DNA of 64,000 bases, taken from NCBI RefSeq assembly GCF_900220985.1, contig NZ_OCPC01000001.1, forward strand, positions 1,218,836-1,282,835. Reading direction: 5' to 3'. A model generated the notes under the pieces. It was given only the letters and a program-made list of their open reading frames with translations. It made no database searches and had not been told where the DNA came from. This DNA comes from Parahoeflea halophila. Its GTDB lineage: Bacteria; Pseudomonadota; Alphaproteobacteria; Rhizobiales; Rhizobiaceae. The translations under genes were made by a program, and so were the position numbers. Each line of letters begins with the position of its first letter. The first letter of the stretch is position 1. Below are positions 16,214 to 24,672 of the stretch, piece after piece.

Positions 16214-18013
16214 TTGGACACATTCTACGTCGTGACATTGGCTTCAATGTCACTCATTCTCATTGCTGCCTTCTCCAGTCTCTTGGCAGAGCGCTTTGGC
16301 GCCCCCTTGCTGCTGCTCTTCCTGCTCATCGGACTGGTTGCCGGTGTCGATGGTCTGGGCATCGATTTTTCCAACAATTCCGCCGCCTACATGCTGGGCT
16401 CGATCGCACTTGCCATCATCCTGTTTGATTCCGGCTTTGGCACGTCATTGCAGTCCTTTCGGCAGGCGGCCGTCCCAGCGCTGACGCTTGCCACCGTCGG
16501 CGTGCTGTTGACAGCGGTGCTGTTCGGCGCGGCCGCCCGCTTTCTGCTCGGCTTTACCTGGCTCGAAAGCTTCCTGCTGGGATCCATCGTTGCCTCCACC
16601 GACGCCGCAGCCGTGTTCTTCCTGTTGCGCACAGGCGGCATCAATATCCGCGACAAGGTCCGCTCGACGCTGGAAGTCGAATCCGGCACCAACGACCCGA
16701 TGGCGATCTTTCTCACCGTTGCCCTGGTCGGCATCGTGGCCAGTGGCGAGGCCCTCGACAGTGCCGGCGTGGAGCTCTTGCTGCTGTTCATCAAGCAGAT
16801 CGGACTCGGCCTGCTGCTCGGCCTTATCGGCGGTGTTCTCATTGTCCAGATCATGCGCCGGGTTCCCGTCGAGCGCGGGCTTGCCCCAATCTTCGTTCTC
16901 GCCTTGGCGCTGCTGGTCTTCGCCTATACCTCGGCCATCGGCGGCAGTGGGTTTCTGGCGGTCTATGTCGCCGGCATCTACACCGGTAACAAGAAGATCC
17001 AGGCCAAGACATCGATCAACCGCTTTCAGGAGGGCATGACCTGGCTGGCACAGATTATCATGTTTCTCGTCCTCGGCCTGCTTGCAACGCCATCGCAATT
17101 TCCGCAGATCGTGCTCCCCGCCGTAGGCCTCGCAATTTTTCTTGTGTTCATCGCCCGCCCGCTGGCGGTCTGGCTCTGCCTGCTGCCCTTCGACCTGACG
17201 CAGCGTGAAACCGGCTTCGTCGCCTGGGTCGGCTTGCGGGGAGCCGTCTCGATTCTGCTCGCCATCCTGCCCATCCTCGGCAATCTTGAAAACGGCCAGC
17301 TCTATTTCAACACCACCTTCATTGTTGTGATGGTCTCGCTTGCCATTCAGGGCTGGACCGTCAAGCCGGTGGCCAAGCGTTTGGGCCTGATCATCCCGCC
17401 GCAGATCGGCGCAATCGACAAGCTCGAGGTCGATCTGCCTGGTACCGCCAACCATGAATTGCTGGCTTACCGCGTGGTCGCCGACAGCCCGGTCCTGCGC
17501 GGCGAGCGGATTCCGCGCTGGGCACGCCCTTCGCTGGTCATTCGCGACGGCAATTCCATGCGCTATCAATACGCCGGACGGCTGCGTGAGAACGATCAGG
17601 TCTATCTGTTCATCGCGCCCGGGTTTTCGCGCCTTCTCGACCGGCTGTTTGCATCCAGGCTGGCCGTCGACGAAAACGACAACGAGTTCTTCGGCACCTT
17701 CACCATCGACCCGTCGAGAAGCTGTGAGGAGCTCGAAAGTGCCTATGGTCCCGGCCTGCTCAGTGAGACGGAGAAGTCGCTGACCATCGCCGAACTGATG
17801 GAACAGCGCCTGGGCGGAAAGCCCGACTATGCGGACCGGGTCAAGATCGGGCGCATTGTCCTGATCGTGCGCCAGACCGACGAACACGGCCTCATCAAGA
17901 TGGTCGGGATTTCGCTCGAACCCGTCGCCCCGGCGACCAGATTGCCGCTGTTCCTCAATCTGCGCGAGATCGTTCACATGATCCGCGATTTTGCCCGCGC
18001 ACGGCGAAAATGA
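16214..18013 (+). CDS. cvrA: Potassium/proton antiporter, CvrA (NhaP2) type
   Basis: This 599-residue CPA1-family antiporter exchanges monovalent cation (K+ in NhaP2/CvrA) for protons at the inner membrane. The first ~390 residues form about 12-13 membrane segments and include the ion-site motif ESGTNDPMA; after them come a TrkA-C-like domain and a cytoplasmic tail. I prefer the TTG at 16214 (LDTFYVVTLASMSL) because it starts shortly before the first membrane helix; an earlier TTG at 16121 would add 31 residues of uncharacteristic sequence. No ATG exists before residue 12. It lies between gap and pgk on the same strand but after a terminator. Confidence 0.88.
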   Translation: MDTFYVVTLASMSLILIAAFSSLLAERFGAPLLLLFLLIGLVAGVDGLGIDFSNNSAAYMLGSIALAIILFDSGFGTSLQSFRQAAVPALTLATVGVLLTAVLFGAAARFLLGFTWLESFLLGSIVASTDAAAVFFLLRTGGINIRDKVRSTLEVESGTNDPMAIFLTVALVGIVASGEALDSAGVELLLLFIKQIGLGLLLGLIGGVLIVQIMRRVPVERGLAPIFVLALALLVFAYTSAIGGSGFLAVYVAGIYTGNKKIQAKTSINRFQEGMTWLAQIIMFLVLGLLATPSQFPQIVLPAVGLAIFLVFIARPLAVWLCLLPFDLTQRETGFVAWVGLRGAVSILLAILPILGNLENGQLYFNTTFIVVMVSLAIQGWTVKPVAKRLGLIIPPQIGAIDKLEVDLPGTANHELLAYRVVADSPVLRGERIPRWARPSLVIRDGNSMRYQYAGRLRENDQVYLFIAPGFSRLLDRLFASRLAVDENDNEFFGTFTIDPSRSCEELESAYGPGLLSETEKSLTIAELMEQRLGGKPDYADRVKIGRIVLIVRQTDEHGLIKMVGISLEPVAPATRLPLFLNLREIVHMIRDFARARRK

Positions 18014-18126
18014 GTGATGAAAGAGCCGGTTGCCAGTTTCCCTCACCGCCTTGCCTCGCTACAACAGCGCTACCATCTTAGCGCAGGCAAAACCGCGCAG
18101 CATCAACTTGACGAACGGAACACCTC

Positions 18127-19323
18127 ATGACCTCATTCAAGACACTTGATGATCTCACCGACCTTTCCGGCAAGCGCGTCCTGGTGCGCGTCGATCTGAA
18201 CGTGCCGGTCAAGGATGGCAAGGTGACCGACACCACCCGCATCGAACGGGTCGCCCCCACGATCATGGAACTGTCCGGCAAGGGTGCACGGGTGATCCTG
18301 CTGGCGCATTTCGGCCGTCCGAAAGGCCAGGCTGTTCCCTCGATGTCGCTCGATCCGATTGCCGGAATTGTCGAAAGCGTCCTCGACCATCGCGTCCATT
18401 TTGCCGCTGACTGCATCGGCGACAAGGCAGAAAAGGCAGTCGGGGCAATGGTCAATGGCGACATCCTGCTGCTGGAAAACACTCGGTTTCATTCAGGCGA
18501 GGAAAAGAACGATCCCGACTTTGCCAAAGCGCTGGCTGAGAACGGCGACATTTTCGTCAATGACGCATTTTCTGCAGCCCACCGCGCCCATGCCTCCACC
18601 GAGGGACTGGCGCATCTGTTGCCGGCCTATGCCGGACGCACCATGCAGGCGGAACTGGTGGCGCTTGAGAAAGGCCTCGGCAATCCGGCCCGACCGGTGG
18701 TCGCCATTGTCGGCGGAGCCAAGGTTTCGACCAAGATCGATTTGCTTCAGAACCTGGTGAAAAAGGTCGATGCGCTGGTGATCGGCGGCGGCATGGCCAA
18801 CACGTTTCTCGCTGCCCGCGGTATCGATGTCGGGAAATCGCTGTGCGAGCACGATCTGTCCGACACCGCCAAGGCGATCGAAGCCGAGGCCCTTGCAGCA
18901 GGTTGCACCATCGTCTTGCCGGTAGACGGTGTCGTGGCACGGGAATTCAAGGCCGGCGCCGACAACGAGACCGTGGCTGTGTCCGCCATCCCGGCCGACG
19001 CCATGATGCTCGATGTCGGGCCTGAATCCATTAAAGATATCAACGCTTGGATCACCAAGGCCGACACCCTTGTATGGAATGGCCCGCTCGGCGCCTTTGA
19101 AATCCCGCCCTTTGATGCAGCAACGGTATCCGCCGCCCAGCACGCCGCACGGCGCACCGGTGAAGGCCTGCTGGTTTCAGTCGCCGGCGGGGGGGACACC
19201 GTGTCAGCGCTTAACCATGCCGATGTAGCAGACGACTTCACCTATGTTTCGACCGCCGGTGGCGCGTTCCTGGAATGGATGGAAGGCAAGCCCCTGCCCG
19301 GCGTCGACGTTCTCAAGCGCTAG
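18127..19323 (+). CDS. pgk: Phosphoglycerate kinase
   Basis: PGK transfers a phosphate between 1,3-bisphosphoglycerate and ADP. The product has 398 residues, normal length: N-terminal [16 protein letters not shown], substrate-binding AHFGRPKG, hinge [12 protein letters not shown], and nucleotide-binding [12 protein letters not shown] near the C-terminus. The gene continues the carbon cluster on the plus strand. About 310 bases separate it from the aldolase gene; that gap contains an imperfect long hairpin and two operator-like palindromes. Confidence 0.98.
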   Translation: MTSFKTLDDLTDLSGKRVLVRVDLNVPVKDGKVTDTTRIERVAPTIMELSGKGARVILLAHFGRPKGQAVPSMSLDPIAGIVESVLDHRVHFAADCIGDKAEKAVGAMVNGDILLLENTRFHSGEEKNDPDFAKALAENGDIFVNDAFSAAHRAHASTEGLAHLLPAYAGRTMQAELVALEKGLGNPARPVVAIVGGAKVSTKIDLLQNLVKKVDALVIGGGMANTFLAARGIDVGKSLCEHDLSDTAKAIEAEALAAGCTIVLPVDGVVAREFKAGADNETVAVSAIPADAMMLDVGPESIKDINAWITKADTLVWNGPLGAFEIPPFDAATVSAAQHAARRTGEGLLVSVAGGGDTVSALNHADVADDFTYVSTAGGAFLEWMEGKPLPGVDVLKR

Positions 19324-19361
19324 GTCCTGTGGACGGATAAGTGTCGTGGTGCTGGTTTGGT

Positions 19362-19446
19362 CAGAATGGTTTCTTGCCGTGGCCTGAGGAAGCAGGGCAT
19401 GCTGGGGCATACTCGATGACGAAGGCCGCGGCCAAGGACCATTCTG
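19362..19446. repeat. Imperfect long inverted repeat between pgk and fba
   Basis: CAGAATGG (19362-19369) plus CCGTGGCC (19377-19384) face GGCCGCGG (19424-19431) plus CCATTCTG (19439-19446). With wobbles the arms could form a stem of about 23 bp broken by a small internal loop, with a 39-base top. It could be a palindromic repeat of the RIME type known from rhizobia or a structured leader; I cannot tell which. Confidence 0.45.
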
Positions 19447-19522
19447 GCGAAATGCCTTTGGGACGAGGGCTGCATTGCCCGCTACTGGTCGCTGTTAAGC
19501 ATGACGAAAAAACACCTGAATC

Positions 19523-19555
19523 TTCAATCGATTGAAAGATTTTCAATCGATTGAA
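19523..19555. promoter_or_regulatory. Two tandem TTCAATCGATTGAA operators upstream of fba
   Basis: The same perfect 14-bp palindrome occurs at 19523-19536 and 19542-19555, centres 19 bp apart, about 80 bases before the aldolase ATG. The AATCGATT core fits a LacI-family operator; a CceR/AkgR-type regulator of central carbon metabolism is a candidate by context. Two sites on nearly the same face (19 bp) would favour cooperative binding. Confidence 0.6.
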
Positions 19556-19633
19556 GCGGGCCGATGCCTATTTTCTCCGCCTTGCCGCATCTGTAAAAGC
19601 AGCCGGCGAGACACAGACAACGGGGATTATGGC

Positions 19634-20527
19634 ATGATGAACGAAACCATGGCGCGACAGATGGCGGACAAGGACGGCTTTATCGCCGCGCTCGACCAGT
19701 CCGGCGGTTCCACGCCCAAGGCGCTGGCCCTTTATGGCGTTGCCGAAGATGCCTATTCCGGCGATGAGGAAATGTTTGCGGCGATCCACGCAATGCGGGC
19801 CCGCATCATCAAGTCGCCGGCATTTTCCGGAGAAAAGGTGATCGGCGCCATCCTGTTCGAGCGCACGATGGATGGTGAAATCGACGGCATCCCGACTGCA
19901 GATTATCTCTGGGACAAATGCAGCATCGTTCCTTTTCTGAAAGTCGACAAGGGCTTGGCGGCGGAAGAAAACGGCGTGCAGCTGATGAAGCCGATGGGCG
20001 ATCTCGATGCGCTGCTCGAACGCGCCGTCGCTAAGAACATTTTCGGCACCAAGATGCGCTCGGTCATCAATGCCGCCAGCAAGGACGGCATCGAAGCCAT
20101 CGTCGCCCAGCAGTTCGAAATCGGCAAACAGATTCTCGGCCATGACCTGATGCCGATTATCGAGCCGGAAGTGAACATCAAGATCGCCGACAAGGCCGAG
20201 GCGGAAGAGCTGTTGCTTGAGGCAATCCAGCGCCATCTCGACACCCTGCCGGCCGGAAAGCAGGTGATGTTGAAACTGTCGCTGCCGTCTGCCGCCAATC
20301 TCTACAAGCCGCTTGTGGACGATCCCCGTGTCATGCGCGTCGTCGCGCTTTCGGGCGGCTATTCGCGTGAGGAAGCCAACCGCCTGCTCGGCGCGAATGC
20401 CGGCGTGATTGCATCCTTCTCGCGCGCGCTGACCGAGGGTCTGTCGCACGGCCAGAGCGATGCTGACTTCGATGCGACGCTTGCCGCGACAATCGACAGC
20501 ATTTTCGAGGCCTCGCGCGCAGGCTGA
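19634..20527 (+). CDS. fda: Fructose-bisphosphate aldolase, class I
   Basis: This 297-residue aldolase cleaves fructose-1,6-bisphosphate by a Schiff-base mechanism without metal. It resembles the small bacterial class I group (Staphylococcus FdaB type): FIAALDQSGGSTPKAL (16-31), MPIIEPEVNI (173-182), and the Schiff-base Lys in MLKLSLP (K214), near the position known in that group. The ATG at 19634 (MMNETMARQM) is preceded by GGGG; codons back to 19532 are open but overlap the second operator palindrome. It ends the carbon cluster and has its own terminator. Confidence 0.95.
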   Translation: MMNETMARQMADKDGFIAALDQSGGSTPKALALYGVAEDAYSGDEEMFAAIHAMRARIIKSPAFSGEKVIGAILFERTMDGEIDGIPTADYLWDKCSIVPFLKVDKGLAAEENGVQLMKPMGDLDALLERAVAKNIFGTKMRSVINAASKDGIEAIVAQQFEIGKQILGHDLMPIIEPEVNIKIADKAEAEELLLEAIQRHLDTLPAGKQVMLKLSLPSAANLYKPLVDDPRVMRVVALSGGYSREEANRLLGANAGVIASFSRALTEGLSHGQSDADFDATLAATIDSIFEASRAG

Positions 20528-20554
20528 ACAGGATCAAGCTGTTGAAACTGCATC

Positions 20555-20587
20555 AACCCGCCGTGGCACCACGGCGGGTTTCGCTTT
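20555..20587 (+). terminator. Rho-independent terminator after fda
   Basis: AACCCGCCGTGG (20555-20566) and CCACGGCGGGTT (20569-20580) form a 12-bp perfect stem with a two-base loop drawn (in practice four to six), followed by TCGCTTT. Confidence 0.85.
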
Positions 20588-20644
20588 ATCGTGGGCCGCG
20601 TACCCAAGCACCGACGACCCGGACACGTAGAGACGATAGCTGCC

Positions 20645-21394
20645 ATGAACAACACACTTGCCGGCCTCATCAGCTGGATGCTGGTGCCGATCGCACTGTT
20701 CAAGGGACTTGGCGTACGCAGAATCGTGCCGCGCCTGCCGCCACCGCGTGGCCGGCCAAAGGGCCAGGTCGGGGATGGCGAAGCCGAGGCACGCCTGCTG
20801 GTCATCGGCGATTCGTCAGCCGCCGGTGTCGGTGCCGACAGGATTGAAGACACGCTCGGCCCCCAGCTCGCCGAACGCATCAACCAGGCCACAGGCAAGC
20901 CGGTCGCCTGGCGCAGTGCCGGCGCCAATTCCGCCATCGCCTCCCAGGTGCGCGATTTCGTGGTTCCGCATATCGAAGAGCGCGATTTCACCCATGTGGT
21001 CATCACCGTGGGCACCAATGACGCGAAGAATTTCAAGACCCGCTCAGCCTTCAAGAAAGGTTTCGGTGGACTGCTTTACGCCGTCCACGCCCGCTGGCCC
21101 GATGCCGCGGTCTTCTGGTCACCTGTCGTGGCCCTGCCGGATGTGCCCGCGCTGCCCCGCTCACTCGGCTACATCCTCGGCCTGCGCGCACAGATCATCA
21201 ATTCCATGGGCGTTCAGCTGTGCCGGGAACGCAATGCCACTGCAATAGACCCGCTGCCCGTGGTAGGTCCCGAGGGTTTTGCCGTCGACGGTTTCCATGC
21301 CAATGCCGCCGGCTACCATCACTGGGCCCAACATGTCGCCCGCTTCATTCCGGACGCAGTACCAGTGCCATCATCATCGCAAACACCAGAATGA
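20645..21394 (+). CDS. SGNH/GDSL-family hydrolase, membrane-anchored
   Basis: This 249-residue SGNH hydrolase has block I GDSSAAGVGA with the nucleophile S57, block III VGTNDAKN, and block V DGFHANAAGYHHW holding the catalytic Asp-His pair. An N-terminal hydrophobic segment (about 6-20) suggests an uncleaved anchor or signal. Members are esterases or acyl hydrolases, and the substrate is not deducible. The ATG at 20645 begins immediately before the hydrophobic stretch. Its 3' end overlaps a small minus-strand gene by 50 bases. Confidence 0.85.
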   Translation: MNNTLAGLISWMLVPIALFKGLGVRRIVPRLPPPRGRPKGQVGDGEAEARLLVIGDSSAAGVGADRIEDTLGPQLAERINQATGKPVAWRSAGANSAIASQVRDFVVPHIEERDFTHVVITVGTNDAKNFKTRSAFKKGFGGLLYAVHARWPDAAVFWSPVVALPDVPALPRSLGYILGLRAQIINSMGVQLCRERNATAIDPLPVVGPEGFAVDGFHANAAGYHHWAQHVARFIPDAVPVPSSSQTPE

Positions 21395-21506
21395 ACGCAA
21401 TTTTCCAGACATCGCTGCGCCGCTTCAGCCCGGGCAGGCCAAACGGCTTGATGAGATGCAGCACCATGGCCACCAGGACCAGGACCAGCAGTATCTTAGT
21501 CGACAT
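21345..21506 (-). CDS. Small two-helix membrane protein
   Basis: This 53-residue frame runs ATG to TGA. It begins MSTKILLVLVLVAMVLH, a first membrane helix, then a short polar loop containing KPFGLPGLKRRSD, and a second helix (WKIAFILVFAMMMALVL) near the C-terminus. The alternation of two clean hydrophobic helices with a basic PFGLPGLKRR linker is unlikely by chance and resembles short uncharacterised Rhizobiales membrane proteins. It is convergent with, and overlaps, the end of the SGNH hydrolase gene. Function is unknown. Confidence 0.6.
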   Translation of the reverse strand: MSTKILLVLVLVAMVLHLIKPFGLPGLKRRSDVWKIAFILVFAMMMALVLRPE

Positions 21507-21633
21507 TCGTCACGCCTTTTTTGCTTTTGGCCACATACCTGTCATGATCCTGACCGATCAGCTAGGCTTATCGAGGTTCGGGCGATGATTCCCGGCAAGC
21601 TTGGTCCTTAACACTTTTGCACACCGGTTCCTC

Positions 21634-22872
21634 ATGCGCAGCAATCTCCTTCCCGTCCTGTCATTGCTCCTGGGCACCGCGTTTCTTCTGGCCGGCAATG
21701 GGCTTCATGGCCTTTTGCTGCCGATGCGTGGGTCGGCCGAAGGCTTTTCGCCCACATCGCTGGGTCTTCTGGGGACGGCCTGGGCGGCGGGGTTCGTGCT
21801 CGGCTGCGTCTTCTCGCAGCGCCTGGTCAGGCGCATCGGCCATGTCCGCGCATTTTCAGCGTTCTCCGCGACGATTGCCATTATCGCGCTGCTGACAGGC
21901 TTGCTGGTTGATCCGATCAGCTGGATTCTGCTGCGCGTGGTCACCGGGTTCTCGCTGGCCGCCGCTTTCATGATTATCGAAAGCTGGCTAAACGAGCGCG
22001 CGACCAACGAGACCCGCGGCCTCATTTTCTCGCTCTACATGACAGTCACCTATGTTGCCATCGTCGCCGGGCAGATGAGCATCGCAGCCGGGGACGTCAC
22101 CCAACCGACCTTCTTCATCATCGCCGGTATTCTCTATTGTCTGGCGTTGCTGCCCACCGCGGTCTCCACCGCTTCCAGCCCAGCTCCGTTGAAGGAGGTC
22201 AAGCTTGATCTCAAGATGATTTACCGCAACTCGCCGGTCTCCTTCGTCGCGATGCTGCTGATCGGGATTGCCAATGGCGCCTTCGGCACCCTCGCCCCCG
22301 TCTTTGGCGCCGATGTCGGCCTGACGACATTCACGATTGCGACGATGATGTCGATCACCATTTTCTCCGGCGCAGTCATGCAACTGCCGGCAGGCCGCAT
22401 GTCCGACCGCATGGACCGGCGCTACGTTCTCGCTGCATTGGCAGCCATCGCCGGCGTTTCGGGCCTTGCCATCGCCCTGCTCAAGCCTTCAGGCATCACG
22501 GTTCTCTACGGACTGATCGCTTTGTACGGCGCGATGTCCTACACGCTCTATTCAATCATTGTCGCCCACGCCAACGACTACGCCGACAGCGATCAATTCG
22601 TCACCGTGTCCGGCGGTCTTCTGCTTCTTTATGGTGTAGGCACGATCATCGGCCCGCTGGTAGGCGGCATCACCATGGGCTACAGCCCCTATCTCCTGTT
22701 CGCAGTCACCGCAATCGCTCACTTGGCCGTCGCGGGCTATGCGCTGATACGATCCCGCATGCGGGCCGCTATTCCCGCTGAAGAGCGCGAAAATTTTGCC
22801 TCCGTTCCCTCGGCCCGCGCAGCAACGCCGGAATCGATCAATCTCGACCCACGCGCCGCACCGGAGAATTGA
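21634..22872 (+). CDS. MFS transporter
   Basis: This 412-residue major facilitator has about 12 membrane helices. The loop-2 region reads SQRLVRRIGHVRAF, close to the family G-x-L-a-D-r-x-GrR-x pattern, and the repeat in the second half is GRMSDRMDRRYVL. The early segment HGLLLPMRGSAEGFSPTSLGLLG resembles the YcaD-like group of uncharacterised MFS proteins. The ATG at 21634 starts just before helix 1. No linked gene indicates its substrate. It converges on the quinone oxidoreductase gene across a large palindromic terminator. Confidence 0.9.
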   Translation: MRSNLLPVLSLLLGTAFLLAGNGLHGLLLPMRGSAEGFSPTSLGLLGTAWAAGFVLGCVFSQRLVRRIGHVRAFSAFSATIAIIALLTGLLVDPISWILLRVVTGFSLAAAFMIIESWLNERATNETRGLIFSLYMTVTYVAIVAGQMSIAAGDVTQPTFFIIAGILYCLALLPTAVSTASSPAPLKEVKLDLKMIYRNSPVSFVAMLLIGIANGAFGTLAPVFGADVGLTTFTIATMMSITIFSGAVMQLPAGRMSDRMDRRYVLAALAAIAGVSGLAIALLKPSGITVLYGLIALYGAMSYTLYSIIVAHANDYADSDQFVTVSGGLLLLYGVGTIIGPLVGGITMGYSPYLLFAVTAIAHLAVAGYALIRSRMRAAIPAEERENFASVPSARAATPESINLDPRAAPEN

Positions 22873-22925
22873 CCGCTCTTTAAATCAACAGCGCCGCTGT
22901 CTGTGCATGAACGGCCTGTCAGCAT

Positions 22926-22965
22926 ACACCAACGCCCGCTTCCAATTGGAAGCGGGCGTTGGTGT
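22926..22965. terminator. 40-bp perfect palindrome, bidirectional terminator
   Basis: The two 20-base arms are exactly complementary around an AATT centre and lie between convergent genes. There is no good T-run on either strand, so it may work by the hairpin alone or with Rho. Confidence 0.65.
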
Positions 22966-23013
22966 GCAAATCACGAGTGTCCTGTTCGCGGCCTTGCCGC
23001 AACTGGGGGCCGT

Positions 23014-23994
23014 TCAGCTCATGTCGAGCACGATCTTGCCGATATGATCGCCATCCTCCATCCGGCGATGTGCTGCTGCGGCCTGCTCCAGCGGGAAGAT
23101 CGAATCCATCACCGGCAGCACCCTGCGCTCGCTCAGCAACGGCCAGACATGCTGGCGAAGCTCCCTGGCAATTCCGGCCTTGAACGCGATGTCCCGCGCC
23201 CTCAGCGTCGATCCAGTATGCGTCAGCCGTTTCATCATCAGAAGTGAAAAATCAACCTCGGCCTTTTTCCCTCTCAGAAACGCGATCTGGACAATCCGCC
23301 CCTCGACTGCCGCTGCCTTGTAGTTGCGGGTGATATAGTCACCACCCACCATGTCGAGGATCAGGTCGACACCCTTTCCGTCTGTAGCCTCCTTCACAGC
23401 CTCGACGAAATCCGCGTCACGGTAATTGATCGCCAGGTCAGCTCCCAGGTCGCGCATGGCTGCGCATTTCGCCTCCGAGCCGGCCGTCGCAAATACCTTC
23501 GCGCCAAACGCCTTGGCCAGCTGGATCGCAGTTGTTCCGATGCCAGATGTTCCGCCGTGCACCAGGAATGTCTCGCCAGCCTTGAGGCCACCGCGCTGAA
23601 ACACATTGTGCCAGACGGTAAAGAACGTCTCGGGAATCGCCGCAGCCTCGGTCATGGTCAGGGAAGCCGGCGCGATGAGCGCATTGGATGCGTCCACGGT
23701 ACAATATTCAGCGTAACCGCCTCCGGGAACCAGGGCACAGACCTGGTCGCCCGGCTTGAAGTTCTCGACACTTGCACCGACGGCCTCGACTTCACCGGCA
23801 ACTTCAAGCCCGGGAATATCCGATGCGCCCGGCGGTGGCGGATAGGCTCCCTGCCTTTGCAGGCAATCCGGCCGGTTGATGCCGGCAGCCGCCACCTTGA
23901 TCAGCAGCTCGGAGGCACCTGGAGCAGGCTTGTCGCGGGTGGTCAGTGTCAGAACCTCAGGACCGCCGGGCTGACGAATTTCAATACTGCGCAT
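23014..23994 (-). CDS. NAD(P)H:quinone oxidoreductase, zeta-crystallin/PIG3 type
   Basis: This 326-residue medium-chain dehydrogenase/reductase without the catalytic zinc ligands reduces quinones or enones with NADPH. Features are the N-terminal GroES-like fold (MRSIEIRQPGGPEVL, INRPDCLQRQGAYPPPPGASDIPGLEVAGEV) and the NADPH-binding VHGGTSGIGTTAIQLAKAFGAKVFATAGS. The PPPPGASDIPGLE segment is typical of the TP53I3 (PIG3) subfamily. The ATG at 23994 is the family N-terminus. It is divergent from the DUF1192 gene. Confidence 0.92.
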   Translation of the reverse strand: MRSIEIRQPGGPEVLTLTTRDKPAPGASELLIKVAAAGINRPDCLQRQGAYPPPPGASDIPGLEVAGEVEAVGASVENFKPGDQVCALVPGGGYAEYCTVDASNALIAPASLTMTEAAAIPETFFTVWHNVFQRGGLKAGETFLVHGGTSGIGTTAIQLAKAFGAKVFATAGSEAKCAAMRDLGADLAINYRDADFVEAVKEATDGKGVDLILDMVGGDYITRNYKAAAVEGRIVQIAFLRGKKAEVDFSLLMMKRLTHTGSTLRARDIAFKAGIARELRQHVWPLLSERRVLPVMDSIFPLEQAAAAHRRMEDGDHIGKIVLDMS

Positions 23995-24146
23995 CTGATC
24001 ATTCTCCTCGTGACACTTTTCCACAACTTAGGGACACGCTAGGATTACGGCAATGCCGGTTGACCGCTTGCATCATTGCGAAACAGCCCGAGTCGCTCTG
24101 GCCGGCACAGCGCGCCGTGAGCATTGGACATAAGGAAAGCAAGACC

Positions 24147-24338
24147 ATGTTTGCAGATGATGATCGCCCGACGCCGAAAAAGCTGCATGAGATCGGCTGT
24201 GATCTGTCGTTCCTTTCCGTCGCTGAAATCGAGCAACGAATCGCCTTGTTGCATAAAGAAATCGAGCGCCTGGAAGCAGACAAATTGTCGAAAACCTCAA
24301 GCCGCAACGCCGCCGAGCAGTTTTTCAAGTCGAAATAA
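24147..24338 (+). CDS. DUF1192 protein
   Basis: This 63-residue helical protein has the DUF1192 pattern: a short N-terminal DDDRPTPKK, then SVAEIEQRIALLHKEIERLEADKL. Such proteins are small, cytoplasmic and common in alphaproteobacteria; no function is known to me. GGAAAG precedes the ATG. It lies between the quinone oxidoreductase gene (divergent) and the candidate small RNA. Confidence 0.85.
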   Translation: MFADDDRPTPKKLHEIGCDLSFLSVAEIEQRIALLHKEIERLEADKLSKTSSRNAAEQFFKSK

Positions 24339-24377
24339 AACAAGCAAGACAACAACTTATTAAATTGGACTTTACTG

Positions 24378-24392
24378 TTAAGCCTCAGTTAA
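24378..24392. promoter_or_regulatory. CtrA box TTAA-N7-TTAA upstream of the candidate small RNA
   Basis: TTAA (24378-24381), seven bases, TTAA (24389-24392): an exact match to the CtrA full site, 40 bases after the DUF1192 stop and ahead of the small RNA at about 24415-24513. Confidence 0.6.
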
Positions 24393-24414
24393 GCTTTACG
24401 AGTTATTACTAAAG

Positions 24415-24513
24415 TTATCCAGGATTGCTGGATTTGACAGCCTGGCCCTCGGCCAGACTGTTTGACGCCTCCCTGTTAAACTCTTGAGAGCCGCTGATGC
24501 GGCTCTTTTTTTT
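24415..24513 (+). ncRNA. Candidate small RNA with CCUCCC loop
   Basis: Three consecutive hairpins end in a perfect intrinsic terminator. They are CTGGCC-CTC-GGCCAG (24442-24456), GTTTGACG-CCTCCC-TGTTAAAC (24460-24481, with wobble pairs), and AGAGCCGC-TGAT-GCGGCTCT followed by seven T (24487-24513). A single-stranded CCUCCC loop is complementary to ribosome-binding sites and is typical of Hfq-dependent alphaproteobacterial RNAs such as the MmgR/suhB group; that assignment is an inference. No coding frame spans it. The 5' end is estimated from the CtrA box at 24378 and could lie nearer 24435. Confidence 0.6.
24487..24513 (+). terminator. Intrinsic terminator of the candidate small RNA
   Basis: An 8-bp perfect stem (24487-24494 / 24499-24506) with a TGAT loop and a run of T. 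It is 150 bases past the DUF1192 stop, further than usual for that short gene. Confidence 0.85.
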
Positions 24514-24672
24514 GAGCCGGCTCCTGTCCGAACGCGTGCTCTGTGCTATATCTCATATACGCAAGTGCCCTTGGGAGCATGGCGTCAGTGACCTGACTGA
24601 CCAGTGTTGATTTCGCTCACGCAGCCGGTCATTCCGGTGCGCGAAACCAGCGTTTTCACCAGGTTTTTGACG

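Noticed and set aside
16445-18046. Long open frame opposite the K+/H+ antiporter gene
   Set aside because: Composition (very rich in Q, D, G, H) is that of an antisense shadow of a membrane protein; the plus-strand antiporter is clear.
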